Of a stretch of 64,000 nt of DNA, positions 41,876-50,841 are shown piece after piece. Each line of letters starts with the position of its first letter. The stretch's first letter is position 1. The notes under the pieces are model-generated. The model ran no database searches. It was not told the DNA's origin and saw nothing but the letters and a program-made list of their open reading frames with translations. The stretch comes from Mariniphaga sp964559175 (GTDB lineage: Bacteria; Bacteroidota; Bacteroidia; Bacteroidales; Prolixibacteraceae): positions 1 to 64,000 of the forward strand of contig CAZLGT010000022.1 in NCBI GenBank assembly GCA_964559175.1, in the 5' to 3' direction. The translations under genes were made by a program, and so were the position numbers.

Positions 41876-43480
41876 TCAGCTATTCAAAACAGATTTTTTC
41901 ATTTCGCTGGCAGAATTCCAGATAAAAAGGCTGTAAAAAAAGATGAAAAAAGAAAGTCCCATGTGTGTTTCCAGGTTTGCATCGGCCAAACTTGCAAATG
42001 CAAAAGCCACCAAAAAAAGCATAAAAATAAAATTCCGCCTGTTCCCCGTGCGAAACACAGGAACCAGCAATGCCACCATAATCCATACAAAACCAACAAT
42101 TCCAAACTTCACTAAATAATTGAGGTATTGGTTATGCGAAGGTCCGCGCTTTTCTGGCGAAAGTTTTGAATCCATTTGTTCATAAGCCTTGTCGTACACC
42201 ATTTTCCAGTTCCCCGTTCCTATACCAAACACGGGATTTTCTTTGATAATCAGGATTGAAGCTTTGATAAACTCAATGCGCTGAGCCAGTGACTTATCGT
42301 TTGGGTTACCTGAACGAAAATACTGGTCCATCTCCCAAACCGATTCATAAATTCTTGGATAAATTGAAAAATAACGGTTTTTGAACCTGTAATTCGTTAC
42401 TCCTTCTTCGATTAGTCTGATATCGTCGGCAGTGAGTTTGCTAACACCGTTACTGTCCTTTCTGTAACCCAAACTTGTAAGATACCTCATGAGTGTACTG
42501 CCCAAGGAGTATCCGTTCACAATGTCGTCGTATTTAATTTCGCTGCGCTTGTTCCACTCCTGCCTCAGTTCATCTTCGCAAATATAAATGTCAACCAAAT
42601 GTCCGTTTTCCCTCATGGTGCGGTTAAAATTATGGCTGTAAGGATTTCCCGAAGCCGTGTACTTTTCAACTTCACCGGGGTCAACCTCCTTAAAATCGTA
42701 ATAATCATACAAAACGCGGCCAGTATAAATTGCTGGCAAAGCTGCAAAAATGCCAAGCAGAATCAACAGAGATATTTTCAGCCGGGTGCTTTTAACTTTT
42801 ACAGCAAAATAAATGAAGGCAATGCCTGAAGTTCCAATAAATGCAACAATTCCTGACAAAGATTTCAGAAGAAATAAAAACAGCGTAAGCCAAAGCAATA
42901 AACCAAATGCAATCACCGGGCTTATTCCTGATTCCGGGCATTTGCCATGAATAACAAACCATAAAAGGATGATGAGCGCCAACAATACCTGCAAAGAATA
43001 ACGGATATGGGAGATGATGCTGAATGATCTAAACCCGTCAAACTGAAAATAATCATGAAAAACAAGCCTGCCGGCAATAATTAAACTTGCGACGGTTACT
43101 GAGCCAATGAAAACCCATAAAACAGAATACAGCCTTTTTTCCGGCAGTTTTGGCGAAAGAAACACAGCCAGGGGAATTACCACCCAAAAAACCGTTTTTT
43201 TGAGTTCGTACAAAGCAAAAGAAAAGTCCTTTGTGAACAGGGTTCCGAACAAATAGATAACATAAACCGAGACTGTAAGCAAAAGAATTTTCCATGAACG
43301 TTCCCTGACAGACGTATGAGTCCATGACCTGAGCACCAACGCCTGAAAAAGTAAAACCCCGGAGAAAATACTTACCAGAGCTTCCGAGAACGGGAAAACA
43401 GCTGCCATGAAAATAAGGGAAAGAAAAAAAGCATTTTCTCTCCACCGGTTCAGTAAATCATTTCTTCTTACCATCATCAT
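41876..43480 (-). CDS. O-antigen ligase-family membrane protein
   Basis: This 534-residue membrane protein has about ten helices and the Wzy/WaaL-type central loop of about 150 residues. Near its C-terminal end the motif GPSHNQYLNYLVKFGIVGFVWI carries the key His. ASILIIKENPVFGIGTGNWK is in the loop just before it. It may ligate or polymerise O-antigen; the rfb genes at 59704-62018 make a likely dTDP-rhamnose unit. Three in-frame ATG codons at 43480, 43477 and 43474 are all possible starts. Confidence 0.8.
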   Translation of the reverse strand: MMMVRRNDLLNRWRENAFFLSLIFMAAVFPFSEALVSIFSGVLLFQALVLRSWTHTSVRERSWKILLLTVSVYVIYLFGTLFTKDFSFALYELKKTVFWVVIPLAVFLSPKLPEKRLYSVLWVFIGSVTVASLIIAGRLVFHDYFQFDGFRSFSIISHIRYSLQVLLALIILLWFVIHGKCPESGISPVIAFGLLLWLTLFLFLLKSLSGIVAFIGTSGIAFIYFAVKVKSTRLKISLLILLGIFAALPAIYTGRVLYDYYDFKEVDPGEVEKYTASGNPYSHNFNRTMRENGHLVDIYICEDELRQEWNKRSEIKYDDIVNGYSLGSTLMRYLTSLGYRKDSNGVSKLTADDIRLIEEGVTNYRFKNRYFSIYPRIYESVWEMDQYFRSGNPNDKSLAQRIEFIKASILIIKENPVFGIGTGNWKMVYDKAYEQMDSKLSPEKRGPSHNQYLNYLVKFGIVGFVWIMVALLVPVFRTGNRRNFIFMLFLVAFAFASLADANLETHMGLSFFIFFYSLFIWNSASEMKKSVLNS

Positions 43481-43560
43481 CAGGAAAGTTCATTCATTGA
43501 ACGAAAGAACGAAAAAATAAGTATGAAAACAGAAATCATTTTAATGAAAATAATCGTTCT

Positions 43561-45414
43561 TCATTCGAAACGTAAAGGTTGCGGGGGGGTTGGCCGAAAA
43601 CTGTAAAAATCTTTTTTTAGCTGTTCTTCAAAAATAAAGCCGGCAAAACTCATGTCTGAAGGAGGAAACGGGTAAAAAGCCAGTCGAAGATGAAAAGTTT
43701 TAAAAACAAGGTTTTCATTATGAATTCGCATTCCCATGCCCAGTCCGCTGTAATAGTTTTCAGTGAATATCAGGTTTTTGTTCGAGCCAATAATTCCAAC
43801 ATCGGCAAAACCATACATGGCCATATTAAACTTGTAAAACTCTTGTCGAAAAAACAGAACATATTCCAAATCTACACTCAGCCGTTGCTTCCCAACTGCT
43901 TCCCGGCTCGAAAAACCGCGGATATGGTTATTTCTGTTCAGGTTAAGTTCTTCGATGGCAAAGCGGCGGATTCCAAGCAAATAATTGGCGCGGACAAACA
44001 ATCTGAAGCGCTTTCTTCCGGCATTAACCTGCCTCGAAATGTAATTCAGGCTTCCCTGTATCTGCCCCTGCTCATAATCGTTGTCTTTAAAATAGCCGCC
44101 CACTCCTCCCGACAGGTAAAGGTATCCCTGGCGATTAACAAGCAGGTTCCCGTTTGAGAGGAACAAATGGGCATAGTGCCGGTCGCCAAACTCATTGGCA
44201 TCGTAGCCATAAACTATCTCATTTTTAAATCCTTCCGGAATGTCCTCAGTAATTCCATAACTATACACAAGCTGGTCCTGCAAATAGCGGCGCTGGGTAA
44301 AAGTAATTCCGGTGAGGTAAAAGGTGCTGTTTGAAAAATACTGGCTGGCATTTGGTTCTGGCAACGGTCGCTGAAAATAGGTGCGGTTATAAATCCCGGC
44401 CGACAAAACCATTTGCGAATTCTGGTAATGGTCGGGTTTTATCTGGAAACTCCTGCCGCCCCATGCACTTAAAAACGACAAATCCATCGGGGTAATGGTT
44501 TGTATGGGGTCGTCATCCAAAATCCGGTCGGTACGATACATTCGCAGGGCAGAACCACCAAACCCCCATTTTATTGAAGGGGTTATAAAAGGTTTATCGA
44601 TAACCAGGCTAAAGCCCTCTCTTTTATAGGTGTTCATGTATCCGGCAGAAATATCGACGAATTTCCCGTTGATGTTATTGATTTTATAAAACGTTTCAAG
44701 TCCTGTATAGGGTTGCCGGTTTAAATGCCCCACAAAACGAAGAGAGATTTCGTGTCCCACACCGAAAATGTTCTGGTTATACAGCTCCAGTGCAGCCGAC
44801 TTACTGCCGTCAACACCTCCGGAAACCCCAATGGAAAAACGATCCTTGGTAAGCACATGCACTTTTACCAGGCCCGGGTAATCCAAATCCTGTTCCAGCA
44901 CAATCCGAATATCCTGAATGTAAGGCAACGACCTGATAATGCGTTCATTTTCATACATCAGTTCGGGGTCAACGAAATCACCAACCTTAAACAGCAACAT
45001 TTTCCCGATGGTGTTCAGGTTCGATTTTGAATGCATTGCATTGGCTGTTTTTTCCACCCACGATTTAGCAGTTCGTGTGGTATCATCAAATGTAGGCCCG
45101 AAAACTTCCAGTGGGGTAATCACAATTTCGGAAATAATTTTCCCTTCCATCTGGCTGTAATACTCCAAAGAAAGTGCTTCGCGGTCAACAAACGGACGGG
45201 GTGGTGAAACCAGAACATCATAAATTAAGCGTGTAAGTGTTTTTTGCCTGGCCTTATATTCAAGACTGTCGTAAAAATGATCATATTTTTCAGCATGATT
45301 ATTGGCAGCAATGGTATCTGATTTGTCTGTCTGCGCTTTTAACTGCATCCCGAAAAAAGAAAAAACCAATGCAAAAAAAACCTGTGCTATGCTATTTACA
45401 AATGATTTCCACAT
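43561..45414 (-). CDS. BamA/TamA-like outer-membrane protein
   Basis: This 617-residue protein has a signal peptide (about 1-28). A POTRA-like region follows (near 85-200, with RIVLEQDLDYPGLVKVHVLTKD) and then a 16-strand-like barrel. The barrel has a conserved FSSREAVGKQRLSVDLEYVLFF segment near 505-525 and a final YSGLGMGMRI. It is likely an Omp85-superfamily member for outer-membrane insertion or export. It lies upstream of the ligase, both leftward. Confidence 0.8.
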   Translation of the reverse strand: MWKSFVNSIAQVFFALVFSFFGMQLKAQTDKSDTIAANNHAEKYDHFYDSLEYKARQKTLTRLIYDVLVSPPRPFVDREALSLEYYSQMEGKIISEIVITPLEVFGPTFDDTTRTAKSWVEKTANAMHSKSNLNTIGKMLLFKVGDFVDPELMYENERIIRSLPYIQDIRIVLEQDLDYPGLVKVHVLTKDRFSIGVSGGVDGSKSAALELYNQNIFGVGHEISLRFVGHLNRQPYTGLETFYKINNINGKFVDISAGYMNTYKREGFSLVIDKPFITPSIKWGFGGSALRMYRTDRILDDDPIQTITPMDLSFLSAWGGRSFQIKPDHYQNSQMVLSAGIYNRTYFQRPLPEPNASQYFSNSTFYLTGITFTQRRYLQDQLVYSYGITEDIPEGFKNEIVYGYDANEFGDRHYAHLFLSNGNLLVNRQGYLYLSGGVGGYFKDNDYEQGQIQGSLNYISRQVNAGRKRFRLFVRANYLLGIRRFAIEELNLNRNNHIRGFSSREAVGKQRLSVDLEYVLFFRQEFYKFNMAMYGFADVGIIGSNKNLIFTENYYSGLGMGMRIHNENLVFKTFHLRLAFYPFPPSDMSFAGFIFEEQLKKDFYSFRPTPPQPLRFE

Positions 45415-45614
45415 GTTACCCTTGTATTCTGCATTTGAAAACCGCTCGATTCAAATGGTCCAGAAAAATAATGATTTATACAACTCCAAACAGAAACCGA
45501 GGCTGTTAATTTTAGTTAAAGCCGTTTCAAAAATGACGAAAAAAACAAATAAACCCGCACAAAAACCAGCCATCCTTTCGTTTTTCCCTACCCGTATATT
45601 CAAAGTTAATTTTA

Positions 45615-45622
45615 TACTTTTG
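45615..45622 (+). promoter_or_regulatory. -7 box of the TonB-like gene
   Basis: TACTTTTG matches TAnnTTTG and lies only 4 nt before the GTG start at 45627. If used, the mRNA would have almost no leader. Confidence 0.4.
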
Positions 45623-45626
45623 CCTT

Positions 45627-46367
45627 GTGGGAAAACTTTATAAAATATATAAACGCAACATTTATGGTGTAATTGGTACGCTGGTTTTTCACATCGTGTT
45701 GTTTTCGGTTTTCCTTTTGGCCGAGGTTGACATGAAAGGAAGTTTCAGGGAAGAGGAGTTGCTGATTGAATTTCCCGATTTACTGCCCGAAAAAGAGATT
45801 TACGAAGATGAAACCGTACAGGATGAAAGCGAACCCATGCCCTCCGAAGCCTCTGCACCGCTGCAGCAAACCCAGAGCAGCCGAACAAATATTGCTTCCA
45901 ACCGGTTGGCGCAGACCGAGGAATTTTTTGATGAAGATTACCTGCGTGAGGTGGAAGCAGCCAGGCAGCTGGTGTCTGATGTAAGCAACCAATTGTCAAA
46001 AGAACCGGTAAAACTCGAAGACATTCAAATGCCCGTTCAGACCACCGAAGGAATGAACCCCGATTCAATCGAAAATGTAATATACACCGGTGAAAGCAAC
46101 ATCGTTTACTATCTGGAAAACCGCTACCATGTAAGGCTTCCCATTCCCGTTTACCTCGCACAGGGAGGTGGGCTGGTTGTGGTTGACATTGCGGTGAACC
46201 GGCAGGGACAGGTTATACAGGCTGAGCCACGCCCAAATCCGGCCATCCGCGATGAGCAGATTTTTCTATATGCAAAAGCAGCTGCATCGCGCACTGTCTT
46301 CAATGCCGATCAATCGGCACCCGATCCACAAAGGGGAACAATTCATTATACCTTTGTTCCGCAATGA
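45627..46367 (+). CDS. TonB-like envelope protein
   Basis: This 246-residue protein starts with GTG and has an N-terminal membrane helix (about 13-32). A long polar, acidic linker (about 36-165) leads to a C-terminal TonB-type domain (about 165-246) with GGLVVVDIAVNRQGQVIQAE and ASRTVFNAD. It probably links an inner-membrane motor to an outer-membrane receptor. It is divergent from the BamA-like gene. A later Met would lose the helix, so GTG is the best start. Confidence 0.75.
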   Translation: MGKLYKIYKRNIYGVIGTLVFHIVLFSVFLLAEVDMKGSFREEELLIEFPDLLPEKEIYEDETVQDESEPMPSEASAPLQQTQSSRTNIASNRLAQTEEFFDEDYLREVEAARQLVSDVSNQLSKEPVKLEDIQMPVQTTEGMNPDSIENVIYTGESNIVYYLENRYHVRLPIPVYLAQGGGLVVVDIAVNRQGQVIQAEPRPNPAIRDEQIFLYAKAAASRTVFNADQSAPDPQRGTIHYTFVPQ

Positions 46368-46417
46368 AGTGTTCATAAATAAACAGAATACCTTTAACAT
46401 GATTTAACAATTTTGGG

Positions 46418-46448
46418 TTTGCCAAAACAAAAACTGCCGCTATATTTG
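46418..46448 (+). promoter_or_regulatory. Exact-consensus promoter in an intergenic region
   Basis: TTTG (46418-46421), a 19-nt spacer and TATATTTG (46441-46448) match the Bacteroidota consensus exactly. The predicted start of RNA is about 46454. No ORF follows before the hairpin at 46505. Confidence 0.75.
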
Positions 46449-46453
46449 TGGTA

Positions 46454-46540
46454 CGTTTATTTTCATAAGTTTAGGTTTAGTTAGGTTAGTTAGTTTAATG
46501 AGAAAAGGATGGGTTGTTGAGCCCATCCTTCTTCATTTTA
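46454..46540 (+). ncRNA. Candidate small RNA, about 87 nt
   Basis: An exact promoter and a terminator hairpin frame a stretch of about 87 nt with no ORF. It has a repeated TTTAG/GTTAG segment (46470-46497, TTTAGGTTTAGTTAGGTTAG and onwards). No known RNA family is claimed. The gap 46541-46703 that follows holds nothing I can name apart from weak promoter-like A/T sequence before the gene at 46704. Confidence 0.55.
46505..46539 (+). terminator. Terminator of the candidate small RNA
   Basis: AAGGATGGG (46505-46513) pairs exactly with CCCATCCTT (46522-46530) around an 8-nt loop, followed by a T-rich CTTCATTTT. Confidence 0.65.
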
Positions 46541-46703
46541 TAAACATCCATATAAAAAACCGGATTTCACCCCTCAAATTCTAAATTCAATTTTCATATT
46601 AATACACTCCCGTAGTTTTTATTTTCACCTAAATTATTTTGCCTTTAAACAATAAAATCAATGTAATTTGAATTAAATTTAGGCCCCTGAAAAGAATAAT
46701 AAA

Positions 46704-47168
46704 ATGAAGCGGCCTTTTGAAATCCGGATTTTAATTCTATTGCTGATAATTCTTTCCCTCAACGCTTTATACGGCGGAGTTGGTTTTATTCTGAAACCTG
46801 ATGGCTCTTTAACGGGCATAAACAAAACATGGCTTGAGGATTCTCCGTTTTCAAACTTTTTAATTCCCGGAATTCTGCTTATTCTGTTTTTGGGAATTTT
46901 ACCCGCCATCGCACTTATTGGTATTTTTTCGAAAAAGCGTATCAGGTTGTTCCACTCATTAAATTGTTTTCCTGAAAAACGCTGGGGCTGGATTTACGCG
47001 ATTTTCAGCGGAATTGGTGCCAACATTTGGATAATTGTTCAACAGCTTATTACCGGGTACTTTTTTTTGCAGCCAGTAATTGCAGCAGTTGGCATGCTCA
47101 TTATAATTATCAGTCTTCTGCCGCGGGTTCAAAAATATTTTACAACCGAAACAAATCTTATTCAGTGA
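46704..47168 (+). CDS. Membrane protein of unknown function
   Basis: This 154-residue protein has four probable helices (near 7-27, 47-74, 93-112 and 119-140). The start MKRPFEIRILILLLIILSLN shows a first helix right after a basic head. The family is not recognised. It is followed 18 nt later by an esterase gene and may be co-transcribed with it. Confidence 0.6.
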   Translation: MKRPFEIRILILLLIILSLNALYGGVGFILKPDGSLTGINKTWLEDSPFSNFLIPGILLILFLGILPAIALIGIFSKKRIRLFHSLNCFPEKRWGWIYAIFSGIGANIWIIVQQLITGYFFLQPVIAAVGMLIIIISLLPRVQKYFTTETNLIQ

Positions 47169-47186
47169 TTAAATTAATCAGACGCC

Positions 47187-48110
47187 ATGACAAGTTTTAA
47201 AAGCCAGGTTTTCAATTTTATGATGCGAAACAGCCATTTGCTTCGCGGAAAACTGAAAAAGGAAACATTCACCATGGATACTTCCATTGAAAAATTCAGG
47301 GAAGAGTGCGAAAAAGGTGCAGCCAGGTATGCAAAAATTCCGGAGAACATCCAACTTAAGGAACAAAATATCGAAGGAATTAAATCAGAATGGTTAATTC
47401 CGGCCGGGGCAAATCCTGTAAAACTGATTTTATATGTTCATGGTGGTGGCTATGTTTCAGGTTCATGCAGCGACCACCGGGGATTTGTTTCGAAATTTGC
47501 TCAATTTACCGGTGTAACAAATCTCATTTTTGAATACCGGTTGGCGCCCGAAAATCTATTCCCGGCAGCGTTGAACGATTCGGTGAAAATATACAAATGG
47601 TTGCTGGCTTCGGGATTTCAACCTGAAAATATTCTGATGGCAGGCGAATCGGCAGGCGGCGGATTGTGCCTGGCAACTTTACTTGCATTAAAAGAAAAAA
47701 ACATTCCCCTGCCCGTTGCTGCCGTTGCCATTTCACCCTGGACCGACCTGACCTGCTCCGGCGAATCGTATAAAACAAAAAACAGATTTTCACCGGCCCC
47801 CCTGAACTCATGGGATGTTTTCAGCAATCATTATTGCGGAAGCACGGCTGCAAACCATCCGCTTATTTCGCCGTTATTCGGCGATTTAAAAGGGCTGCCA
47901 CCGCTTTTTATCAATTCAGCAGTCAATGATGAATTGTTTGACGATGGAGAAAAATTCAGCATAAAAGCAAAAAACGAAGGTGTGGATGTTACCTTCAGGG
48001 CAGGCATTGGAATGGTTCACTGTTACCCTTTGCTGGCTCCCATGTTCCCTGAGGCCACTGAAGCAATGAATGAAATTGTGGAGTTTGTGAGATACCAATT
48101 TAAAAGATGA
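47187..48110 (+). CDS. Alpha/beta hydrolase, HSL-type esterase
   Basis: This 307-residue hydrolase has the oxyanion HGGG motif in LYVHGGGYVSG near 89, the nucleophile elbow GESAGG near 155, and a C-terminal Asp/His (AVNDELFDDGEK near 252 and GMVHCYPLL near 275). The oxyanion HGGG is typical of the hormone-sensitive-lipase group. It probably acts on short acyl esters. Its stop overlaps a following short ORF by 4 bp (ATGA). Confidence 0.9.
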   Translation: MTSFKSQVFNFMMRNSHLLRGKLKKETFTMDTSIEKFREECEKGAARYAKIPENIQLKEQNIEGIKSEWLIPAGANPVKLILYVHGGGYVSGSCSDHRGFVSKFAQFTGVTNLIFEYRLAPENLFPAALNDSVKIYKWLLASGFQPENILMAGESAGGGLCLATLLALKEKNIPLPVAAVAISPWTDLTCSGESYKTKNRFSPAPLNSWDVFSNHYCGSTAANHPLISPLFGDLKGLPPLFINSAVNDELFDDGEKFSIKAKNEGVDVTFRAGIGMVHCYPLLAPMFPEATEAMNEIVEFVRYQFKR

Positions 48111-48235
48111 CAAACAAAATTATTCACCAAATTCGCCAGGCCCTCATCGAAAACAGCGATGAAAAAACAAGCAATGAAAAAAGAATAATTTCCGAAATAA
48201 AACCTGAATGGAATTTGAGCCAGTGTTTTTCATAA
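48107..48235 (+). pseudogene. Short ORF, possible AlkD-type remnant
   Basis: The 42-codon ORF begins at an ATG overlapping the esterase stop and reads MTNKIIHQIRQALIENSDEK then a diverging tail to TAA at 48233. The start resembles the N-terminus of DNA alkylation repair (AlkD-type) proteins, which are over 200 residues. No continuation is seen; the inverted-repeat element begins 10 nt after. It is thus a probable remnant, with low certainty. Confidence 0.35.
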
Positions 48236-48244
48236 TATATGGTC
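48235..48244. repeat. 10-bp target-site duplication, left copy (element 2)
   Basis: ATATATGGTC abuts the left terminal repeat of element 2 and is repeated exactly at 48367-48376. Confidence 0.85.
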
Positions 48245-48366
48245 CAATGTCGTTTAGTTAAGAAAGGAATATCAGTAGTAGCAATGGGAACACCCTTCGA
48301 CTACGCTCAGGGTGACGGTCAGACTGAGCGTAGTCGAAGTCTGGATTCACTAACTAAACGACATTG
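48245..48366. mobile_element. MITE-like non-autonomous element, copy 2 (122 bp)
   Basis: The left end is CAATGTCGTTTAGTTAAG and the inward-read right end is CAATGTCGTTTAGTTAGT, so 16 bp are identical. A perfect 10-bp direct repeat abuts both ends. The core differs from copy 1 but also folds: CTTCGACTACGCTCAG (48295-48310) and CTGAGCGTAGTCGAAG (48324-48339) are exact inverted copies. The shared ends and unlike cores suggest that one transposase mobilises different cores. Confidence 0.88.
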
Positions 48367-48376
48367 ATATATGGTC
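48367..48376. repeat. 10-bp target-site duplication, right copy (element 2)
   Basis: ATATATGGTC, identical to 48235-48244, directly follows the right terminal repeat. Confidence 0.85.
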
Positions 48377-48424
48377 TCAAAAAATTGAATTTTCCAGAAA
48401 AACTGACATCTGTCATTTTTTTCC

Positions 48425-48432
48425 TATATTTG
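48425..48432 (+). promoter_or_regulatory. -7 box of the TCA operon
   Basis: TATATTTG matches TAnnTTTG, about 140 nt before the aconitase start. The -33 region has only CTG. Between it and the gene lies a terminator-like hairpin. Confidence 0.5.
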
Positions 48433-48495
48433 GTAGGCTATAGAACTTTTGATTAGAAAAAAAAGCAAAAAATTAAAAAACCAAAATATTGACTG

Positions 48496-48516
48496 CCGGA
48501 ACTTTTCCGGGTTTTT
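48496..48516 (+). terminator. Terminator-like hairpin in the aconitase leader
   Basis: CCGGAA (48496-48501) pairs with TTCCGG (48505-48510) around CTT and is followed by G then T5. It lies between the promoter box and the aconitase start, so it may be a regulated terminator, or end a short RNA of about 80 nt. Confidence 0.5.
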
Positions 48517-48570
48517 ATTGTTAATTTTTGTGTGTTTTCAGGTGAATAATATTAAAAAAAGAATACAAAT

Positions 48571-50829
48571 ATGTTCGATTCAGACTTAATTAAAACAGTT
48601 TATGCTCAATTACCCGAAAAGGTAAAAAAAGCCAAAGAAAAACTCAACCGCCCGCTTACCTACGCCGAAAAAATCCTTTATTCTCACCTGTTTGAAACGC
48701 AGGCACTGGAAGTTTTCGGGCGAGGCAAAGATTATGTGGATTTTGCACCCGACAGGGTTGCCATGCAGGATGCCACAGCCCAGATGGCCTTATTGCAGTT
48801 TATGAATTCAGGTAAAGAAACTACAGAAGTGCCGTCAACTGTACATTGCGACCACCTTATTCAGGCACAGGTTGACGGAAAAACCGACCTTAACGTGGCG
48901 TTTAATGCCAATAAAGAAGTGTTCGACTTTCTTGAATCGGTATCCAACAAATATGGAATCGGTTTCTGGAAACCCGGCGCCGGAATTATACACCAGGTTG
49001 TGCTGGAAAACTATGCATTCCCGGGAGGGATGATGATTGGTACCGACTCACACACACCCAACGCGGGCGGACTGGGAATGGTTGCCATTGGAGTTGGAGG
49101 CGCCGATGCCGTTGACGTGATGGCAGGTATGGCCTGGGAGTTGAAAATGCCAAAACTCATTGGAGTAAAACTCACCGGAAAACTGAACGGCTGGACTGCA
49201 CCAAAAGACATTATTCTGAAAGTAGCCGGAATTCTTACTGTAAAAGGGGGCACCGGGGCTATCATTGAATATTTTGGCGAAGGTGCCGAATCGCTTTCTG
49301 CCACAGGAAAAGGAACTATTTGCAACATGGGAGCCGAAGTGGGCGCTACCACCAGCCTGTTTGCCTACGACGAAAGCATGGAGCGCTACCTGAAAGCCAC
49401 CGGCAGAACCGAAGTAGCTGAAATGGCAAGCGGTTTAAAAGATTTGCTTTCGCCTGACCCTGAGGTTTATCAAAATCCTGAAAAATATTACGACCAGCTT
49501 ATTGAGATTAACCTTACGGAGTTGGAACCCCACATAAACGGACCATTCACTCCCGACCTGGCAACACCGGTTTCAAAAATGAAAGAAACCTCAGAAAAAA
49601 ATGGCTGGCCACTCGACGTTTCTGTAGGCTTGATCGGAAGTTGCACCAACTCCTCTTATGAAGATATTTCACGCGCTGCTTCCATTGCCAAACAAGCTGT
49701 TGACAAAGGGTTAAAAGCCAAATCGGAATTCACCATAACACCTGGTTCTGAACAGGTTCGTTATACCATCGAACGCGACGGCTACATTGATATTTTCGAA
49801 CAAATGGGAGGCAAAGTTTTTGCAAATGCCTGTGGTCCATGTATTGGCCAGTGGGCGCGCCCAGGGGCAGATAAAAACGAAAAAAATACCATTGTGCATT
49901 CGTTTAACCGGAATTTCTCGAAACGAAACGATGGCAACCCGAATACCCATGCTTTTGTAACTTCTCCTGAACTGGTAACGGCATTGGCTATTTCGGGCAG
50001 GCTTGATTTTGACCCGGTAAACGATACACTCACCAACGAAAAAGGGGAAGCCGTTAAACTGAACCCGCCAACCGGTTTTGAGCTTCCGGTTAAAGGTTTC
50101 GATGTAAAAGACCCGGGATACCAGGCACCTTCAAAAGATGGTTCAAAAATACCGGTAGCTGTTGATCCCAATTCCAACAGGCTGCAACTGCTCGAACCGT
50201 TTGAACCCTGGGACGGACAAAACATAACCGGAGCCAAACTGCTGATTAAGGCACTGGGAAAATGCACCACCGACCACATTTCAATGGCAGGTCCCTGGTT
50301 GCGGTATCGGGGACACCTCGACAATATTTCCAATAACCTGCTTATTGGAGCTGTAAATGCTTTCAATAAAGAATCGAATAAAGTTAAAAATCAGCTTACC
50401 GGAGAATACGGTGAAGTTCCCAAAGTTCAGCGGGCATACAAGGCTGCCGGAATACCAACCCTAATTGTTGGCGATCACAACTACGGCGAAGGGTCTTCGC
50501 GCGAACATGCAGCGATGGAACCAAGGCATTTGGGAGTTCGTGCGGTCATCGTTAAATCATTCGCCCGCATTCACGAAACCAACCTGAAAAAGCAGGGAAT
50601 GCTGGCACTTACATTCGATAACGAAGCAGACTACGACCGGATTAAAGAAGGTGACACCTTCAATTTCACAGATCTGGATGCTTTTGCTCCAGGTAAGCAA
50701 ATAACTCTGGAAGTCGTTCATTCAGATGGTTCGAAACATACAATAAAACTGAACCACACATACAATGCCCAGCAAATAGAATGGTTTAAAGCCGGATCGG
50801 CACTTAATCTGATAAAAAAACAAAATTAA
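48571..50829 (+). CDS. Aconitate hydratase, mitochondrial type
   Basis: This 752-residue enzyme isomerises citrate to isocitrate. The Fe-S cysteines are in GLIGSCTNSSYED near 353-365 and ANACGPCIGQW near 417-427. DSHTPNAGGLGMVAIGVGGA near 159 and GEGSSREHAAMEPRHLG near 640 are conserved in the family. Its length fits the mitochondrial-like group. It leads a run to two isocitrate dehydrogenases and citrate synthase, with 12 nt to the next gene. Confidence 0.96.
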   Translation: MFDSDLIKTVYAQLPEKVKKAKEKLNRPLTYAEKILYSHLFETQALEVFGRGKDYVDFAPDRVAMQDATAQMALLQFMNSGKETTEVPSTVHCDHLIQAQVDGKTDLNVAFNANKEVFDFLESVSNKYGIGFWKPGAGIIHQVVLENYAFPGGMMIGTDSHTPNAGGLGMVAIGVGGADAVDVMAGMAWELKMPKLIGVKLTGKLNGWTAPKDIILKVAGILTVKGGTGAIIEYFGEGAESLSATGKGTICNMGAEVGATTSLFAYDESMERYLKATGRTEVAEMASGLKDLLSPDPEVYQNPEKYYDQLIEINLTELEPHINGPFTPDLATPVSKMKETSEKNGWPLDVSVGLIGSCTNSSYEDISRAASIAKQAVDKGLKAKSEFTITPGSEQVRYTIERDGYIDIFEQMGGKVFANACGPCIGQWARPGADKNEKNTIVHSFNRNFSKRNDGNPNTHAFVTSPELVTALAISGRLDFDPVNDTLTNEKGEAVKLNPPTGFELPVKGFDVKDPGYQAPSKDGSKIPVAVDPNSNRLQLLEPFEPWDGQNITGAKLLIKALGKCTTDHISMAGPWLRYRGHLDNISNNLLIGAVNAFNKESNKVKNQLTGEYGEVPKVQRAYKAAGIPTLIVGDHNYGEGSSREHAAMEPRHLGVRAVIVKSFARIHETNLKKQGMLALTFDNEADYDRIKEGDTFNFTDLDAFAPGKQITLEVVHSDGSKHTIKLNHTYNAQQIEWFKAGSALNLIKKQN

Positions 50830-50841
50830 AAGAGACAATAT

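Noticed and set aside
41880..42105. Hydrophobic short ORFs opposite or alternate to the O-antigen ligase
   Set aside because: They are alternate frames of a membrane-protein gene with no independent support.
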